This document shows, in pieces, positions 22,297 through 31,188 of a stretch of 64,000 nucleotides of DNA (position 1 is its first letter; each line of letters opens with the position of its first letter). The notes below the pieces were generated by a model. The model did no database searches. It saw only the letters and a program-made list of their open reading frames with translations, and was not told the DNA's origin. Position numbers and translations under genes: made by a program. This stretch comes from Euglena gracilis (Eukaryota > Euglenida > Euglenophyceae > Euglenales). The DNA lies in contig CP154957.1 in the NCBI GenBank assembly GCA_039621445.1, positions 19,077,237 to 19,141,236 on the forward strand. The letters run 5' to 3'.

Positions 22297-22497
22297 CAGC
22301 CCTGCTCTCGCCCTCACTGCAGCCGCAGAGGCCGACCCATCTCTTCCCTCAACCCTGTAAATGATGGAAACCCCATGTGTTGAATCAGTTTTTCTGACCT
22401 TGATCGCCCCATCTTCTTTTGCAGTGAGTTTTGGAAACACACCCCGCACACCGGACAGAGCACGTCCGCTTTTTGGACAGCAGGTGGCTCGACCAGT
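22297..22497 (+). CDS. Orphan candidate exons downstream of the alveolin stop
   Basis: Two short open segments carry good splice signals: about 22297-22351 (acceptor TTCAATCCAG, donor GTAAATG) and 22426-22497 (acceptor TTCTTTTGCAG, donor GTATGG). The second can be read as SFGNTPRTPDRARPLFGQQ, reminiscent of the Arg/Pro/Gly alveolin tail, or as another open frame if it is joined to the first. They may be alternative 3' exons of the alveolin gene or a separate small gene. No domain is recognised. Confidence 0.25.
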
Positions 22498-22769
22498 ATG
22501 GGTGGGTAAAAATTGGTCATGTTTGAAATTCCTCACAATTTCCCGGAGTCTTTTTCACTCTCTTCCCCACAGGTTCTTTACGCTTTCTGGTGCCCAAAGC
22601 TTTCCACCAAGCATGTTTTTTATGTAGGACAACCATTTTATTCCAGACCGACCTCCATTTCCCGGGTTCGGTGCCCAAATGAACATTTTAAACAAAGTGC
22701 CCAATTTTTCTGTCACAAGTTTTTTTTTCATCCCCAAAACAATCATATATACACCCAATTTTTTTTAAA

Positions 22770-25538
22770 TTAATTTGTGTTTATGCACAAATTGCCAATC
22801 TCCCCATGCGAGCCAATGCTCAGCTGAAATTCGGCGCAAAAAGGTTTGTGTGGAGTCGAGCCGAAATCTATCGTTTTCTGACCACCTTTCTTCACACTTT
22901 GTCTCTTGGAGGGGCGTACGATTCGGGACACCTCGGGCTCCGCACTTTGCCATTGTGAGGCCATGCCTTGCTCGCCGGCGGTTTGTTGTGTGATTGTTTT
23001 GGTGCGCTGGGTTAGGAGGTCCCGCTTAGTGCCCTTTTTCGAGGGAGTTGGCTGATTCTTAACTTGCCCTTCGACACCCAGAGGAAAGGGACCAGTCGGG
23101 CTCCGCACTGCGAGATGTCCACAAGATGCAAGAACATAAACTGGGGGGAGGCCCCTCAAATCTGCCTTCAAGGCATCCACCGGCAAAGCCCCTTGGTGGG
23201 GGTATCGACAAACAAACTTGGGGAATTTTTTGTTGCTGGGTGTGCAAAACATGTCCACCTCTGGGGTGATTTCCTTTCTGAAAAACTGAACAATTTGGTG
23301 AAAGATGTTTAGGTTTAGGGTATAATCCCCTGGGTCCTTTTGCTCCCTGGTCAGGGAGTCTGCCAATTGCTCCTTTGTGGGAACCCAAATCACCTGCAAA
23401 TTGATTTGCTTTTCTTGGCAATGATACAGCAGGGGTTTTAAGATGGAATTTAGGTATGGCTTTTTGCCTCCCCATTTTGTTAAATAACTTACAGCCACCT
23501 GGCTGTCCACGCGGAGCACAATTGTTTGTTTTGGTTTGGCTAGTGCCTTTACTGTTTCCACTGCAGCTTGTAATTCTTTTTGATTTATGTGAAGGACATG
23601 CAGGTCCCTCCAAAAATCCTGCACCTTTTGGCCTGAAGCTTTGTCCAGCCCCCCCCACTGCCAGGTGCTGCTGTCCGAAAAGAGCTCCTGAGAGGCCTGG
23701 GACTGAAATGCCCTGCCCACACCTGGCTGTAAAAAGGCTTTTAACTCCACAATTTGATCTTTGACTCCCTGCGGAATGGTCAGGGTGTGGTCCCAACCCC
23801 ACTTTGTGTGCAAATCCACCATTTTGCAAAGTTGATCTGTCAGAATTCTGAGAAATGGCATTGAAACTAAATAGCTTCTGACTTGTCCCACAATAGAACT
23901 GAGTTTTCTGCAGCTCATTTTCTGTGCTGTGAGCACTTTGCCTAGCTCCTTTCTTAAGGATTTTAGTTTTTCCTGAGGAATTTCTAATTGGCCTTTTTTC
24001 AAATTGATCCATTGGCCCAAATGTTTTATTTCCTGTGTGGGTTCCAGACAGGATTGGGGAGGTTTAATCTGAAACCTGCCAGTAAAAGGTCTGTTTTTAC
24101 TTCTGCCAAGTGTTGGGGCTGTCTTTTTGCTGGGGGCTAACAGCAAAATGTCGTCCAGGTAGATGAAAACTACCTTGCCTTCCTTTCTCCATTTTCTTTC
24201 CCAGACTCTCATAAGAGTCATAAATTTTTGTGGCAGGCTGCTTATACCAAAGCATGCAGCTTGAAATTGCCACATTTCCCCCCCCACCTGCATGCAAACA
24301 TGTTTTTCCAGACTGCTGTGCAGTTTTAAGTGGAAATATGCATCTTTCAGGTCTATTTTTCCACAGAACCAACCTTTTCTTAGATATGGGAAGATGTTTC
24401 CCATGTGTTCCAATCTGAATTTCTGGGGGGTGAAATGGAGATTTAACTGTCGACAATCTGAAATCAGTCTTTCCTTGGTCTTTTCCCCTCCCTTTTTGGA
24501 AATGATAAAATAAGGGACAAAATGTTTTGCCTCCTGTGGGGTGATTTGCCTGGTTGCCCCTGCACATTCGTATTCTCTCAGAATTTTCTGGGCAGTCCTT
24601 ATTTCTTGGGGAGTTTTGAAAGGAACTTTTAAGGACATCTGAGGGGGGAGGGGAAGATCTGCCCTGACCCCTTCCCTTATCAGGTTTAATACCTCTCTGC
24701 TGGCACCTGCCTTTTCCCAATGGGGAATGCTGGCCTGCAGGGCCCTGTAGGGGGCCCCCCTGGGTGTAATGTGTCTGGGGATTCCAAAGGCCCCATCACT
24801 GGGGTCCTTCCCCCTGGCTGCCCCATCACTGGGGTCAGCTCTGGCTGCCCCATCACTGGGGTCACCTCTGGCCCTGCCATAGGGCTGCTCAAAGACAGGC
24901 TTTCCCCTTGTGCTTGAAAGATGGGGGAAGGTCTGTGTCTGCAGTGGGGGGGTACATATAAGGCTGGGCTGATTATCTTCTGGGGGGGGCTTTTCTGAGC
25001 CAATCTTGGGCCTCCCCTCCAGGGGCTGTGGTCTTGAATGCATTGGCCTCCCATGGACACCTGATTTTGATTGAAATGGCCTCCATTGGCCTTGATATTT
25101 TCCCCCTGGCCTCCATTGGCCTCTTGGATATAATGGCCTCCATTGGCCTTCCCCTGAAAGGGGAGCTGCTTGCTTGGATGGGCAGCTCCTGAGGGGTTTA
25201 TGTTTGAGAGAGCTGTGGGGTAAGTTGGACATACCTTTCCCCAGTGGGATCTGTCCAGGTTTGGACACAGGCTGCCATAGCCTTGCACTTGGGCCCCCTG
25301 CCCTCTTGGATGATGGCTGCCATAGCCCTGATTCTGGGCCGCAGGCCCTGTCCAATGATGGCTTCCATAGCCTTGATTTTGATTTGAATCCTTTGGATTT
25401 CTGATATTTCTTGAGAGGCTGCCATAGCCTTTGCTTTTTCCCCTGGAAGGGGGGGACATAGAAAAAGGTGGGGAGTCTGTTGGACCTGTGATGGTCTTCC
25501 CCTTCTGTCTTCTTGTCCTCCTGACCACAGTTGTCCAT
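22770..25538 (-). CDS. Reverse transcriptase-RNase H polyprotein of DIRS-like copy 1
   Basis: One frame of 922 codons stays open. Residues 1-260 are low-complexity (GlnTrp-Arg-Pro and Asp-Pro-Ser-Asp-Gly-Ala repeats). RT begins near residue 330: LISDCRQLN, then KIDLKDAYFH (motif A, catalytic Asp), QAACFGISSLPQKF, and VFIYLDDILLLAP (motif C, YLDD) near residue 460. RNase H follows with ELFSDSSTWQWGGLD and VLRVDSQVAVSYL, then the connection region PEVDMFCTPSNKKFPKFVCR typical of DIRS pol. The frame then runs straight into terminal-repeat sequence, so the usual C-terminal NPPW segment found in copy 2 is absent. Between YLDD and PTQEIKHLG about 20 residues (bases roughly 24050-24118) look frame-shifted relative to copy 2, as if two compensating single-base indels had occurred. 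Function is therefore doubtful although the frame is open. Confidence 0.8.
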   Translation of the reverse strand: MDNCGQEDKKTEGEDHHRSNRLPTFFYVPPFQGKKQRLWQPLKKYQKSKGFKSKSRLWKPSLDRACGPESGLWQPSSKRAGGPSARLWQPVSKPGQIPLGKGMSNLPHSSLKHKPLRSCPSKQAAPLSGEGQWRPLYPRGQWRPGGKYQGQWRPFQSKSGVHGRPMHSRPQPLEGRPKIGSEKPPPEDNQPSLICTPPLQTQTFPHLSSTRGKPVFEQPYGRARGDPSDGAARADPSDGAARGKDPSDGAFGIPRHITPRGAPYRALQASIPHWEKAGASREVLNLIREGVRADLPLPPQMSLKVPFKTPQEIRTAQKILREYECAGATRQITPQEAKHFVPYFIISKKGGEKTKERLISDCRQLNLHFTPQKFRLEHMGNIFPYLRKGWFCGKIDLKDAYFHLKLHSSLEKHVCMQVGGEMWQFQAACFGISSLPQKFMTLMRVWERKWRKEGKVVFIYLDDILLLAPSKKTAPTLGRSKNRPFTGRFQIKPPQSCLEPTQEIKHLGQWINLKKGQLEIPQEKLKSLRKELGKVLTAQKMSCRKLSSIVGQVRSYLVSMPFLRILTDQLCKMVDLHTKWGWDHTLTIPQGVKDQIVELKAFLQPGVGRAFQSQASQELFSDSSTWQWGGLDKASGQKVQDFWRDLHVLHINQKELQAAVETVKALAKPKQTIVLRVDSQVAVSYLTKWGGKKPYLNSILKPLLYHCQEKQINLQVIWVPTKEQLADSLTREQKDPGDYTLNLNIFHQIVQFFRKEITPEVDMFCTPSNKKFPKFVCRYPHQGALPVDALKADLRGLPPVYVLASCGHLAVRSPTGPFPLGVEGQVKNQPTPSKKGTKRDLLTQRTKTITQQTAGEQGMASQWQSAEPEVSRIVRPSKRQSVKKGGQKTIDFGSTPHKPFCAEFQLSIGSHGEIGNLCINTN

Positions 25539-25888
25539 GTTCCATGGCCATTCTCATGTTGAGAGCGGGATTTTGAAATCGCTGATGCTCTGGGGGGTGG
25601 GGGGGTTGCGATGGCCACGGACCGGTGTGCTGCTGACGCCCCTCCAGCTTCTGCAGCTGCTGCTGTGTCTCCACCTTCCCCAGCTTCAGCTGACTTCTTG
25701 GAAGTTCTTTGAAGTTCTTCTTGAAATTCAGAGTTTCTTTGAAATTCATTGTTCATGGAAGTCCAGTTGTTGATCTCTGTTGTGGCAATTGCAATACTTT
25801 TGGGAATAGTTCCAGTTGAACTCGAAGAGTTGAATTCTTCCGTCAGGAAGTTGAAGTTCCGAAAAAGTTCGGTCCTCCAGTTGGTCAA
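24686..25888 (-). CDS. Gag-like ORF of DIRS-like copy 1
   Basis: A 400-codon minus-strand frame overlaps the N-terminal part of pol in another frame. It contains NGHGTWTTVVRRTRRQKGKT, matching DGHGPWTTVARGPRRQK in copy 2, followed by tandem glycine-tyrosine-glycine-serine repeats (GYGSLSR, GYGSHH) and Pro/Gly-rich sequence. This is a low-complexity, basic, gag-like protein with no CCHC knuckle seen. In copy 2 the homologous motif is in the same frame as RT. Here the gag motif and RT are in different frames, so either a frameshift expresses pol or an indel has separated them. Confidence 0.5.
   Translation of the reverse strand: MTNWRTELFRNFNFLTEEFNSSSSTGTIPKSIAIATTEINNWTSMNNEFQRNSEFQEELQRTSKKSAEAGEGGDTAAAAEAGGASAAHRSVAIATPPPPRASAISKSRSQHENGHGTWTTVVRRTRRQKGKTITGPTDSPPFSMSPPSRGKSKGYGSLSRNIRNPKDSNQNQGYGSHHWTGPAAQNQGYGSHHPRGQGAQVQGYGSLCPNLDRSHWGKVCPTYPTALSNINPSGAAHPSKQLPFQGKANGGHYIQEANGGQGENIKANGGHFNQNQVSMGGQCIQDHSPWRGGPRLAQKSPPQKIISPALYVPPHCRHRPSPIFQAQGESLSLSSPMAGPEVTPVMGQPELTPVMGQPGGRTPVMGPLESPDTLHPGGPPTGPCRPAFPIGKRQVPAERY
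25198..25450 (-). repeat. Tandem GGCTATGGCAGCC-type repeats inside gag
   Basis: Units of about 50-60 bases centred on GGCTATGGCAGCC, with CATCATCCAAG or CTGTGTCC tails, repeat about five times. A second family (CCCAGTGATGGGGCAGCC) repeats at about 24760-24880. Because the units contain no stop in any frame, three minus-strand frames stay open together here. Confidence 0.7.
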
Positions 25889-25984
25889 GGTGATGGTCTT
25901 CGGGAAAGTAGTACTCCTCGTAAAATAATTCCACTTGAACTCGTAAAAGTAAAACTCTTTCTCCTTGAGGTCGAAGGGCAGAAA

Positions 25985-27262
25985 TAGGAATCAGCCAACT
26001 CCGGCAACAAAAAGCAGTAAGAAGCACCCCCCGCGCGCGCACAAACACAGAACAGAACAGCCGGCAACAAACAGTCCACAAGATGGCCGAGGCCATCCTT
26101 GATCTGGCTGCCCACAGCCTCAACACTGCACGAAATGCATATGCAGCAGTTTTATTACTCCCAGGGTTTGGGTCATTGAGGTTTTCCCCTCTTTTGTCTC
26201 CATTGAAAAGAAAATGGAATTCCAATGTCTGCAAGTATGCCCATTTTTGGGACCCCACTGATTTCTTAGAAAACATCATCAGGAAATCCAAACACCTCTC
26301 AGACCTATCTGTGAAAGAGCTCAGAAACAGACTCATCATCTGTTGGAGGCTGTTGGCCCTCCACAGGGGGGTTGATTTAGCCAGGACACAGCGAAAAATC
26401 AGTTTCGTGGGAGAAAAATTTTTCATTTTATTGCAAAGGAAAGGGTGGCAATTCCCAAGATGGGAGGAGATTTTGAATTTGCCACACACACCCCTCATCA
26501 GCCCCTGTCATTTATTGAAAGAGTATGTGGAAAGGACAGCCCCCATGGTTGGGAACAAAAATAATTTGTTATGGTCTTTGGATGGTAAAAGACCTTTGAG
26601 ATCAGAAAGGGTGAATTCCCTTACCAGAGAAATTCTGCAAGAGGGGGGGGTGGACACCACCCACTGGAAACCCCACAGCACCAGAGGGGCTGGGGTTTTA
26701 TGGTGGAAAAACGCTGGTTTGCAAGTGGAAGAAGTCCAGCAGCTGGGTCAGTGGAAAAATTTTGGGTCCTTCCAAGCCCATTATTTGCGACTTGGGGTCG
26801 TATCAAAAATTCAAAATATTATGGCCCAAAGGGGGGTGCACAGTACCTCACCATCTCGCAGTGCGGAGCCCGACTGGTCTCGGACTCCCACGACAGAGGA
26901 AGGGGGAGGAAGGGACCAAGAGGTCGAAGCACAAGAAGATGGTGAGCCCAACCCTCTCACCCAAAAAATCAGCAGAAAAAGAAAGACATCCCAACCAGAA
27001 AGGGGACCCCCAACCAAGCAGCCCCAACCACCCACCCAGGAACACACCAGAAAGAGACAACCATCCCCATCGAGGGGGGGGCCCCCCACCAAGCGACCAT
27101 GGGAGAGGGGGGGGGGGGGCGGGGCGGGGCCACGACGGTTCAGCTTCGCCAAGGTGTCGGACGAGGGCCTCATCATCGCCAACTCCGGCAACAAAGGCGC
27201 AGTAAGAAGCACCCCCCGCTCACGCACAAACACACCAGAACAGAACAGCCGGCAAGGAAAGC
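25985..27262. repeat. Split direct repeats flanking the copy 1 recombinase (25985-26085 and 27175-27262)
   Basis: Both begin GCCAACTCCGGCAACAAA, continue GCAGTAAGAAGCACCCCCCG, then CGCACAAACACA and AACAGAACAGCCGGCAA. GCCAACTCCGGCGAGG near 32390 starts a third, shortened copy. Direct repeats around the recombinase region are diagnostic of PAT/Ngaro/Kangaroo-type elements, where they serve replication through a circular intermediate. Confidence 0.75.
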
Positions 27263-27363
27263 AGGACCTCACCATCTTCTTGTGCTTCGCCCTCTTGGTC
27301 CCTTCCTCCCCCTTCCTCTGTCGTGGGAGTCCGAAACAGAGTTCACGAACGAGGAAGAACTGA
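26083..27363 (+). CDS. Tyrosine recombinase of DIRS-like copy 1
   Basis: The 426-codon frame starts MAEAILDLAAHSLNTARNAY. It aligns with copy 2 from NAYSAMLVIPGFG, so about 70 residues of the copy 2 N-terminus are missing. The catalytic set is visible: box I arginine in LALHRGVDLAR, a lysine in LLQRKGWQF, HxxR in HSTRGAGVLWWK, tryptophan in QLGQWKNF (replacing the usual second histidine) and the nucleophile tyrosine in FQAHYLRLG. The active site ends near residue 240. The remaining Pro/Lys-rich 180 residues lie over terminal-repeat sequence and may not be translated. A full catalytic set without internal stops suggests recent activity. The start is uncertain because the upstream 100 bases are a repeat also found at 27175-27262. 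Confidence 0.75.
   Translation: MAEAILDLAAHSLNTARNAYAAVLLLPGFGSLRFSPLLSPLKRKWNSNVCKYAHFWDPTDFLENIIRKSKHLSDLSVKELRNRLIICWRLLALHRGVDLARTQRKISFVGEKFFILLQRKGWQFPRWEEILNLPHTPLISPCHLLKEYVERTAPMVGNKNNLLWSLDGKRPLRSERVNSLTREILQEGGVDTTHWKPHSTRGAGVLWWKNAGLQVEEVQQLGQWKNFGSFQAHYLRLGVVSKIQNIMAQRGVHSTSPSRSAEPDWSRTPTTEEGGGRDQEVEAQEDGEPNPLTQKISRKRKTSQPERGPPTKQPQPPTQEHTRKRQPSPSRGGPPTKRPWERGGGGGAGPRRFSFAKVSDEGLIIANSGNKGAVRSTPRSRTNTPEQNSRQGKQDLTIFLCFALLVPSSPFLCRGSPKQSSRTRKN
26882..27335. repeat. Inverted repeat at the 3' end of copy 1 (26882-26945 versus 27268-27335)
   Basis: GACTCCCACGACAGAGGAAG, GGGACCAAGAGGTCGAAGCA and AGAAGATGGTGAG at 26882-26945 recur in reverse complement at 27268-27335 (about 65 bp, few mismatches). 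Copy 2 has the equivalent arrangement at 32185-32255 versus 32476-32552. It is therefore a structural feature of the family. Confidence 0.75.
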
Positions 27364-27458
27364 GAAAAGAAGTCAATATCAATTCAATATCCAGAAGAAC
27401 ACGAACCAGACGAAAATCAATCGAGAATTCAATTGTCAAATTTCAATTTCGACTTCGA

Positions 27459-30165
27459 TGAGCAATGCAGTGGAGAAGAAATTGGAATTATATGGCCACG
27501 GACGTCCTGGAGGAGAGGCAGCAGCTGGAGACCTTGGAGATGCGGTCAACACGTGGCATACCGTGGCCGTTCTTCCCAACCAGCCCCCCACCCCAGAAAT
27601 TTCACAGCCAAAACCCCCCAGTGACGGCCACGGTCCTTGGACCACTGTGGCCAGGGGGCCCAGAAGACAGAAGCCAGCCCCAGCCCTTGGTGGGCAAAGA
27701 CTGGGCCATGGGGGCCCAAAATGCTTCACAATTGGACAATCAAAGCCCACACATCAGGGGCATCTCCCCCAAAGGTACCCAGCAACCTGGGCACAAATTG
27801 GCCAGAAAATGGGGAGATGGAATCAAGGCCAAGGAGGTCAACACCACAGGGGCCATGGGGGCCAGTTTCACAAAGAAATCCCCTCAGGAAGGGGAAGAAA
27901 AGGTCTGTCCAACCCCCCAATTCATCTATCACAACAGCCCCTCTCAAGGGGACAAGGGGGGCCACAGCAGCCCCCCCCAGATTTCCAACGGGGCTGGAGG
28001 CCAAGAAGAAATCAAGGCCTGGAAGACCACAAGATTGATTATAGAAAAAAAGGTTATACGTGGAAACCGTGGAGAACAGCAGGGTGGACACATAGTGGCC
28101 ACCAAGAAGCTAAGGAACCAGCATACAAGGGCCCAAGCCCTAGGGGACCTAGGGGTGCAATGTCCAACACCCCCAGCCCAGCCCCCACAGAATCATCTTA
28201 CCCAGGAAATAAATTCAATGGAGGAAATATGGGGAGACACCCCCCTCCATCAAAGGTTGCAAAAAAGCCTAAAATGTCCAACATCTCCAGCCCAGCCCCC
28301 CTAAATCATCTCATCCAGGAAATAAATTCCATGGAAGAAAAATGGGGAGACACCCCCCTCCATCAAAGGCTGCAAAAAAGCTTGAAATGGTGGGCAAAAA
28401 ATGCCCCCCCAACAACATGTCAACTCATCAGGGATTGCATTCAACCCCCCTGGGTCAGCCCACCAAAATTGTCCACCCACCCAAAAATCAGGGCAAATTT
28501 GAACTTACCCCAAGCAGAAAAAATACTGCTGGATTACGAAAAATCTGGATCCATAAAAAGGGTGAGGGATTCAACCACCCAGCACCTGATCCCCTGGTTT
28601 CTGATTTCAAAACCAGAGGGGGGGCAGACAAAATGGAGATTAATAAGCGATTGCAGGGAAATAAATCAAAGGTTCCAAGTGAAACCTTTCAAGCTGGATC
28701 ACATCCAGCACATTTTTCCAGTTTCGGAAAAAGGCCACTGGGCAGCAAAAACAGGCCTGAAGGATGCCTATTTTCATATTCCAGTAAGTCCAGGCCTAAG
28801 GCCATTTTTAAGGCATCAGGTGGGGGGCAAACCTGGGAATTCCAGGCAGGCTGTTTTGGCCTGAACGTAATGCCCCAAATTTTCATGTCAGTAATGAAGA
28901 CATTCGAAAAACTGTGGAGGAAAAGGGGCATCCAGGTATTTATTTACCTGGACGACATTTTACTGGTGGCCCCAACACAAATCATCTTACAAAATCACCT
29001 GAACACAGTGGTCAGGGATTTAATCAAATCAGGATTCAAAATCAATGTAAAAAAGTCCACCCTGCAGCCCACCCAAATCGTCAATCATCTTGGATTTCAG
29101 CTAAACAAGAGGGAAAATTACAGGTGCCCCCCCCAGAAAATAAAAACAGTAAAAAAGGAGCTGGGAAAAATGGTGAAAAAAGATTACATGTCAAAAAGGC
29201 AACTGGCTGCCATTTTGGGCCAAATCAGATGCAATCTAATGGCCCTGCCCTTTCTAAGGGCCTTTACAGATGCACTGGCAAGTTTTTTGGTGGAAAACTC
29301 CACAGCCCCCTGGGACTCAAAACATCCCATTTCCCAAAGAATAAATGACCAATTAAAGGAAATAAAAATTCTGCTGGACACCTGGGGGGGGCAGACCCTT
29401 CCCCCAAAATGCAACCAGGGAGATGCACTCAGACAGCAGTACCCATGCCTGGGGGGGGGGGCTGGACATTCGAACAGGCAAAATTGTGCAAGAATTTTGG
29501 AGGGAAAACTCCATTTTGCACATAAATGTCGAAGAATTAAGTGCAGCAATGAGCACAGTACAAAGCTTCAGCCAGCAAGGGGAAACTGTGTCCCTATCCG
29601 TTGACAATCAATTAATTTACTATTACTTAACAAAGGGGGGGGCAGAAAGGACCCTTTCAATTCCATGCTAAGACCCTTCTTCAAATGGTGCATGGAACAC
29701 AACATAAACCTGCAAGTAAAGTGGGTCCCCTCCAAAGACTGCCTGGCAGACCCCATAAGCAGGTGGGAAATGGACAGGGGGGATTACTCACTGGACCCCC
29801 AACTTTTTCAGTGGCTGAGGCAGCAGTTCAAAAATTACATCAGCCTAAAAACAGACCTTTTTGCCTCACCAGGCAACAAAAAACTGCCACAATTTGTGGC
29901 CAGGTGACCCCACTGGGGAGCCACAGCAGTAGATGCATTACAATGTCCACTGGACAACATGGGGGATCTTTATGCAAACCCCCCCTGGTCTGTAATCCAA
30001 AAATTTCTCCCCAGATTAAAAATGTTTCCACAGGCCAAAGTTTTGATGGTCACCCCCTACTGGGATTCAGCCACATGGTGGCCCCAGTTAATAAAAATGA
30101 AAGTTCCAGGGACCCCCTTGAAAATCACCCACTACATGGGTATGTTCACCAATTGCAGGGGGGTG
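27459..30165 (+). pseudogene. Gag-like/RT-RNase H polyprotein of copy 2, frameshifted
   Basis: An ATG at 27459 begins MSNAVEKKLELYGHG in frame with a Gly/Gln/Pro-rich gag-like part (DGHGPWTTVARGPRRQKP). RT follows: WRLISDCREINQ, GLKDAYFHIPVS (motif A), QAGCFGLNVMPQIF, VFIYLDDILLVAP (motif C). RNase H shows MHSDSSTHAWGGGLD and VSLSVDNQLIYYYL, then KTDLFASPGNKKLPQFVAR and the terminal YANPPWSVIQKFLPRL segment. The reading frame changes at about 28821-28827, 29449-29461 and 29635-29643, each inside a G homopolymer, and again near 29905 after a stop. Apart from these four points all family motifs are intact. The shifts could be recent mutations, replication slippage or homopolymer sequencing errors. 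Confidence 0.8.
28181..28380 (+). repeat. Tandem duplication inside gag of copy 2
   Basis: A segment with CCAGCCCAGCCCCC, AATCATCT, CAGGAAATAAATTC, ATGGAGGAAA and GGGGAGACACCCCCCTCCAT is present twice, about 122 bases apart (about 28178-28255 and 28298-28378). 122 is not a multiple of three, so the copies are read in different frames. Confidence 0.7.
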
Positions 30166-30179
30166 TAGGGTGTGGCTTT

Positions 30180-31188
30180 GCCAACAGGGGGTAGTGACCA
30201 CCTTATGGTGCTCCCCTTTGGGCAAGACCGCCACCCCAACACTGTTGCCCGAAAAAGCCGCTCCCCCTACCTCTGGGCCTAGATTGCCCGAGTAGGGAGC
30301 GACGGGGGGGAATTTTTGAAAATTTGAAAATACCAACCCGCTCACTTCTCGAGAGGGGATTGAGAGGGAATCGGTCTCCGCCTGCTTGGGTGGTCGAATA
30401 AAAGTTTCCCTCCTACCCAAAAAGCCAAAACCCAACCCATAGCTGGTGCTTGGGGTTGCCGTCGTTGTTGACCTTTCCGAACCTGTTGGGGCCTCCTGCT
30501 CCGCCACCACAGCGATGGGGGGAAAAGGTCATGGCTTCTCGTCGCGTCAAATAAGAAAAAACAGGAAGTTGCCCCCCGGCGGGATTCGAACCCGCGACCT
30601 ACCGGACGCACGCAAACCACACGACCGCTATACCACGGGGGGAGCGATATCATTCTCGTCCGTGTACTTTTATGAAAATTATTTTTGCCGCCTCAGAGAA
30701 AACAAGAAGTTGGAAAAATCATCTTGAGGTTGAATGATAAATACCACAGAAATAGGCCAGTGCATCACCTCTGATACGAACCTTGCAGTACGGGGCACCT
30801 CAACGGACATCGTACTGTAGATCTGACATGCCGTGAAGGAACCCTGGACCGTTACTTCCGGTTGGAGATCTACGCGATCTTTCTATCTTTCTTGCGCTCA
30901 CACACAAAATTTAGCGGTGGTGGGGCGAACCGAATCCACCGACCAGTGGCCCTGCCTACTGGATTTGAACTGTTCAGGTGGGAAGGCTAGTGTACAGATG
31001 GGGTAGCCCCATGGAATGTCAGGGTGTGTGCGAAGCGAAGGGAAGGTACGGTGGGAGGGAGGGTAGCAGTGTGCAATACGTAGCGGAGTGTCGCAGGTGG
31101 AAGGTGTCAGACATGCGGCGAGGTGTGAGCAGGCGTTCCCATGTCGGGGGGGGGGCCGAGGGGAAGTAAGGAAGGGCAGAGGGAAGGA
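30180..31188. other. Spacer between pol and recombinase of copy 2
   Basis: Apart from the tRNA-like sequence, this kilobase holds no domain I can recognise on either strand. It contains short frames with stops. The comparable interval is absent from copy 1, so part of it may be a later insertion carrying the tRNA-like head. Confidence 0.4.
30572..30642 (-). tRNA. tRNA-like sequence, anticodon arm degenerate
   Basis: Read on the minus strand, 71 bases form a perfect 7-bp acceptor stem (CCCCCCG/CGGGGGG) and a perfect T arm (GCGGG-TTCGAAT-CCCGC). The A box is canonical (TGGTATAGCGG) and so is the B box (GGTTCGAATCC). The D stem GTAT/GTGT relies on wobble pairs. The anticodon stem pairs poorly and the base before the formal anticodon (TGC) is G instead of the invariant T, so no amino acid is assigned confidently. 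It lies between pol and recombinase of copy 2. It may be a tRNA pseudogene, a tRNA-derived SINE head, or a divergent real tRNA. No CCA is encoded. Confidence 0.5.

Larger units (their letters stand above)
22770..27400. mobile_element. DIRS/Ngaro-like tyrosine-recombinase retrotransposon, copy 1
   Basis: Copy 1 combines a minus-strand gag-like/RT-RNase H region (25888 to 22770) with a plus-strand tyrosine recombinase (26083-27363). DIRS-order elements encode a tyrosine recombinase instead of a DDE integrase and have inverted or split direct repeats rather than ordinary LTRs. Terminal-type sequence is present at 22920-23110, and repeats flank the recombinase gene (25985-26085 and 27175-27262). 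A recombinase opposed to pol recalls the Kangaroo element of Volvox. It could also result from recombination between inverted termini of two elements. Confidence 0.75.
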
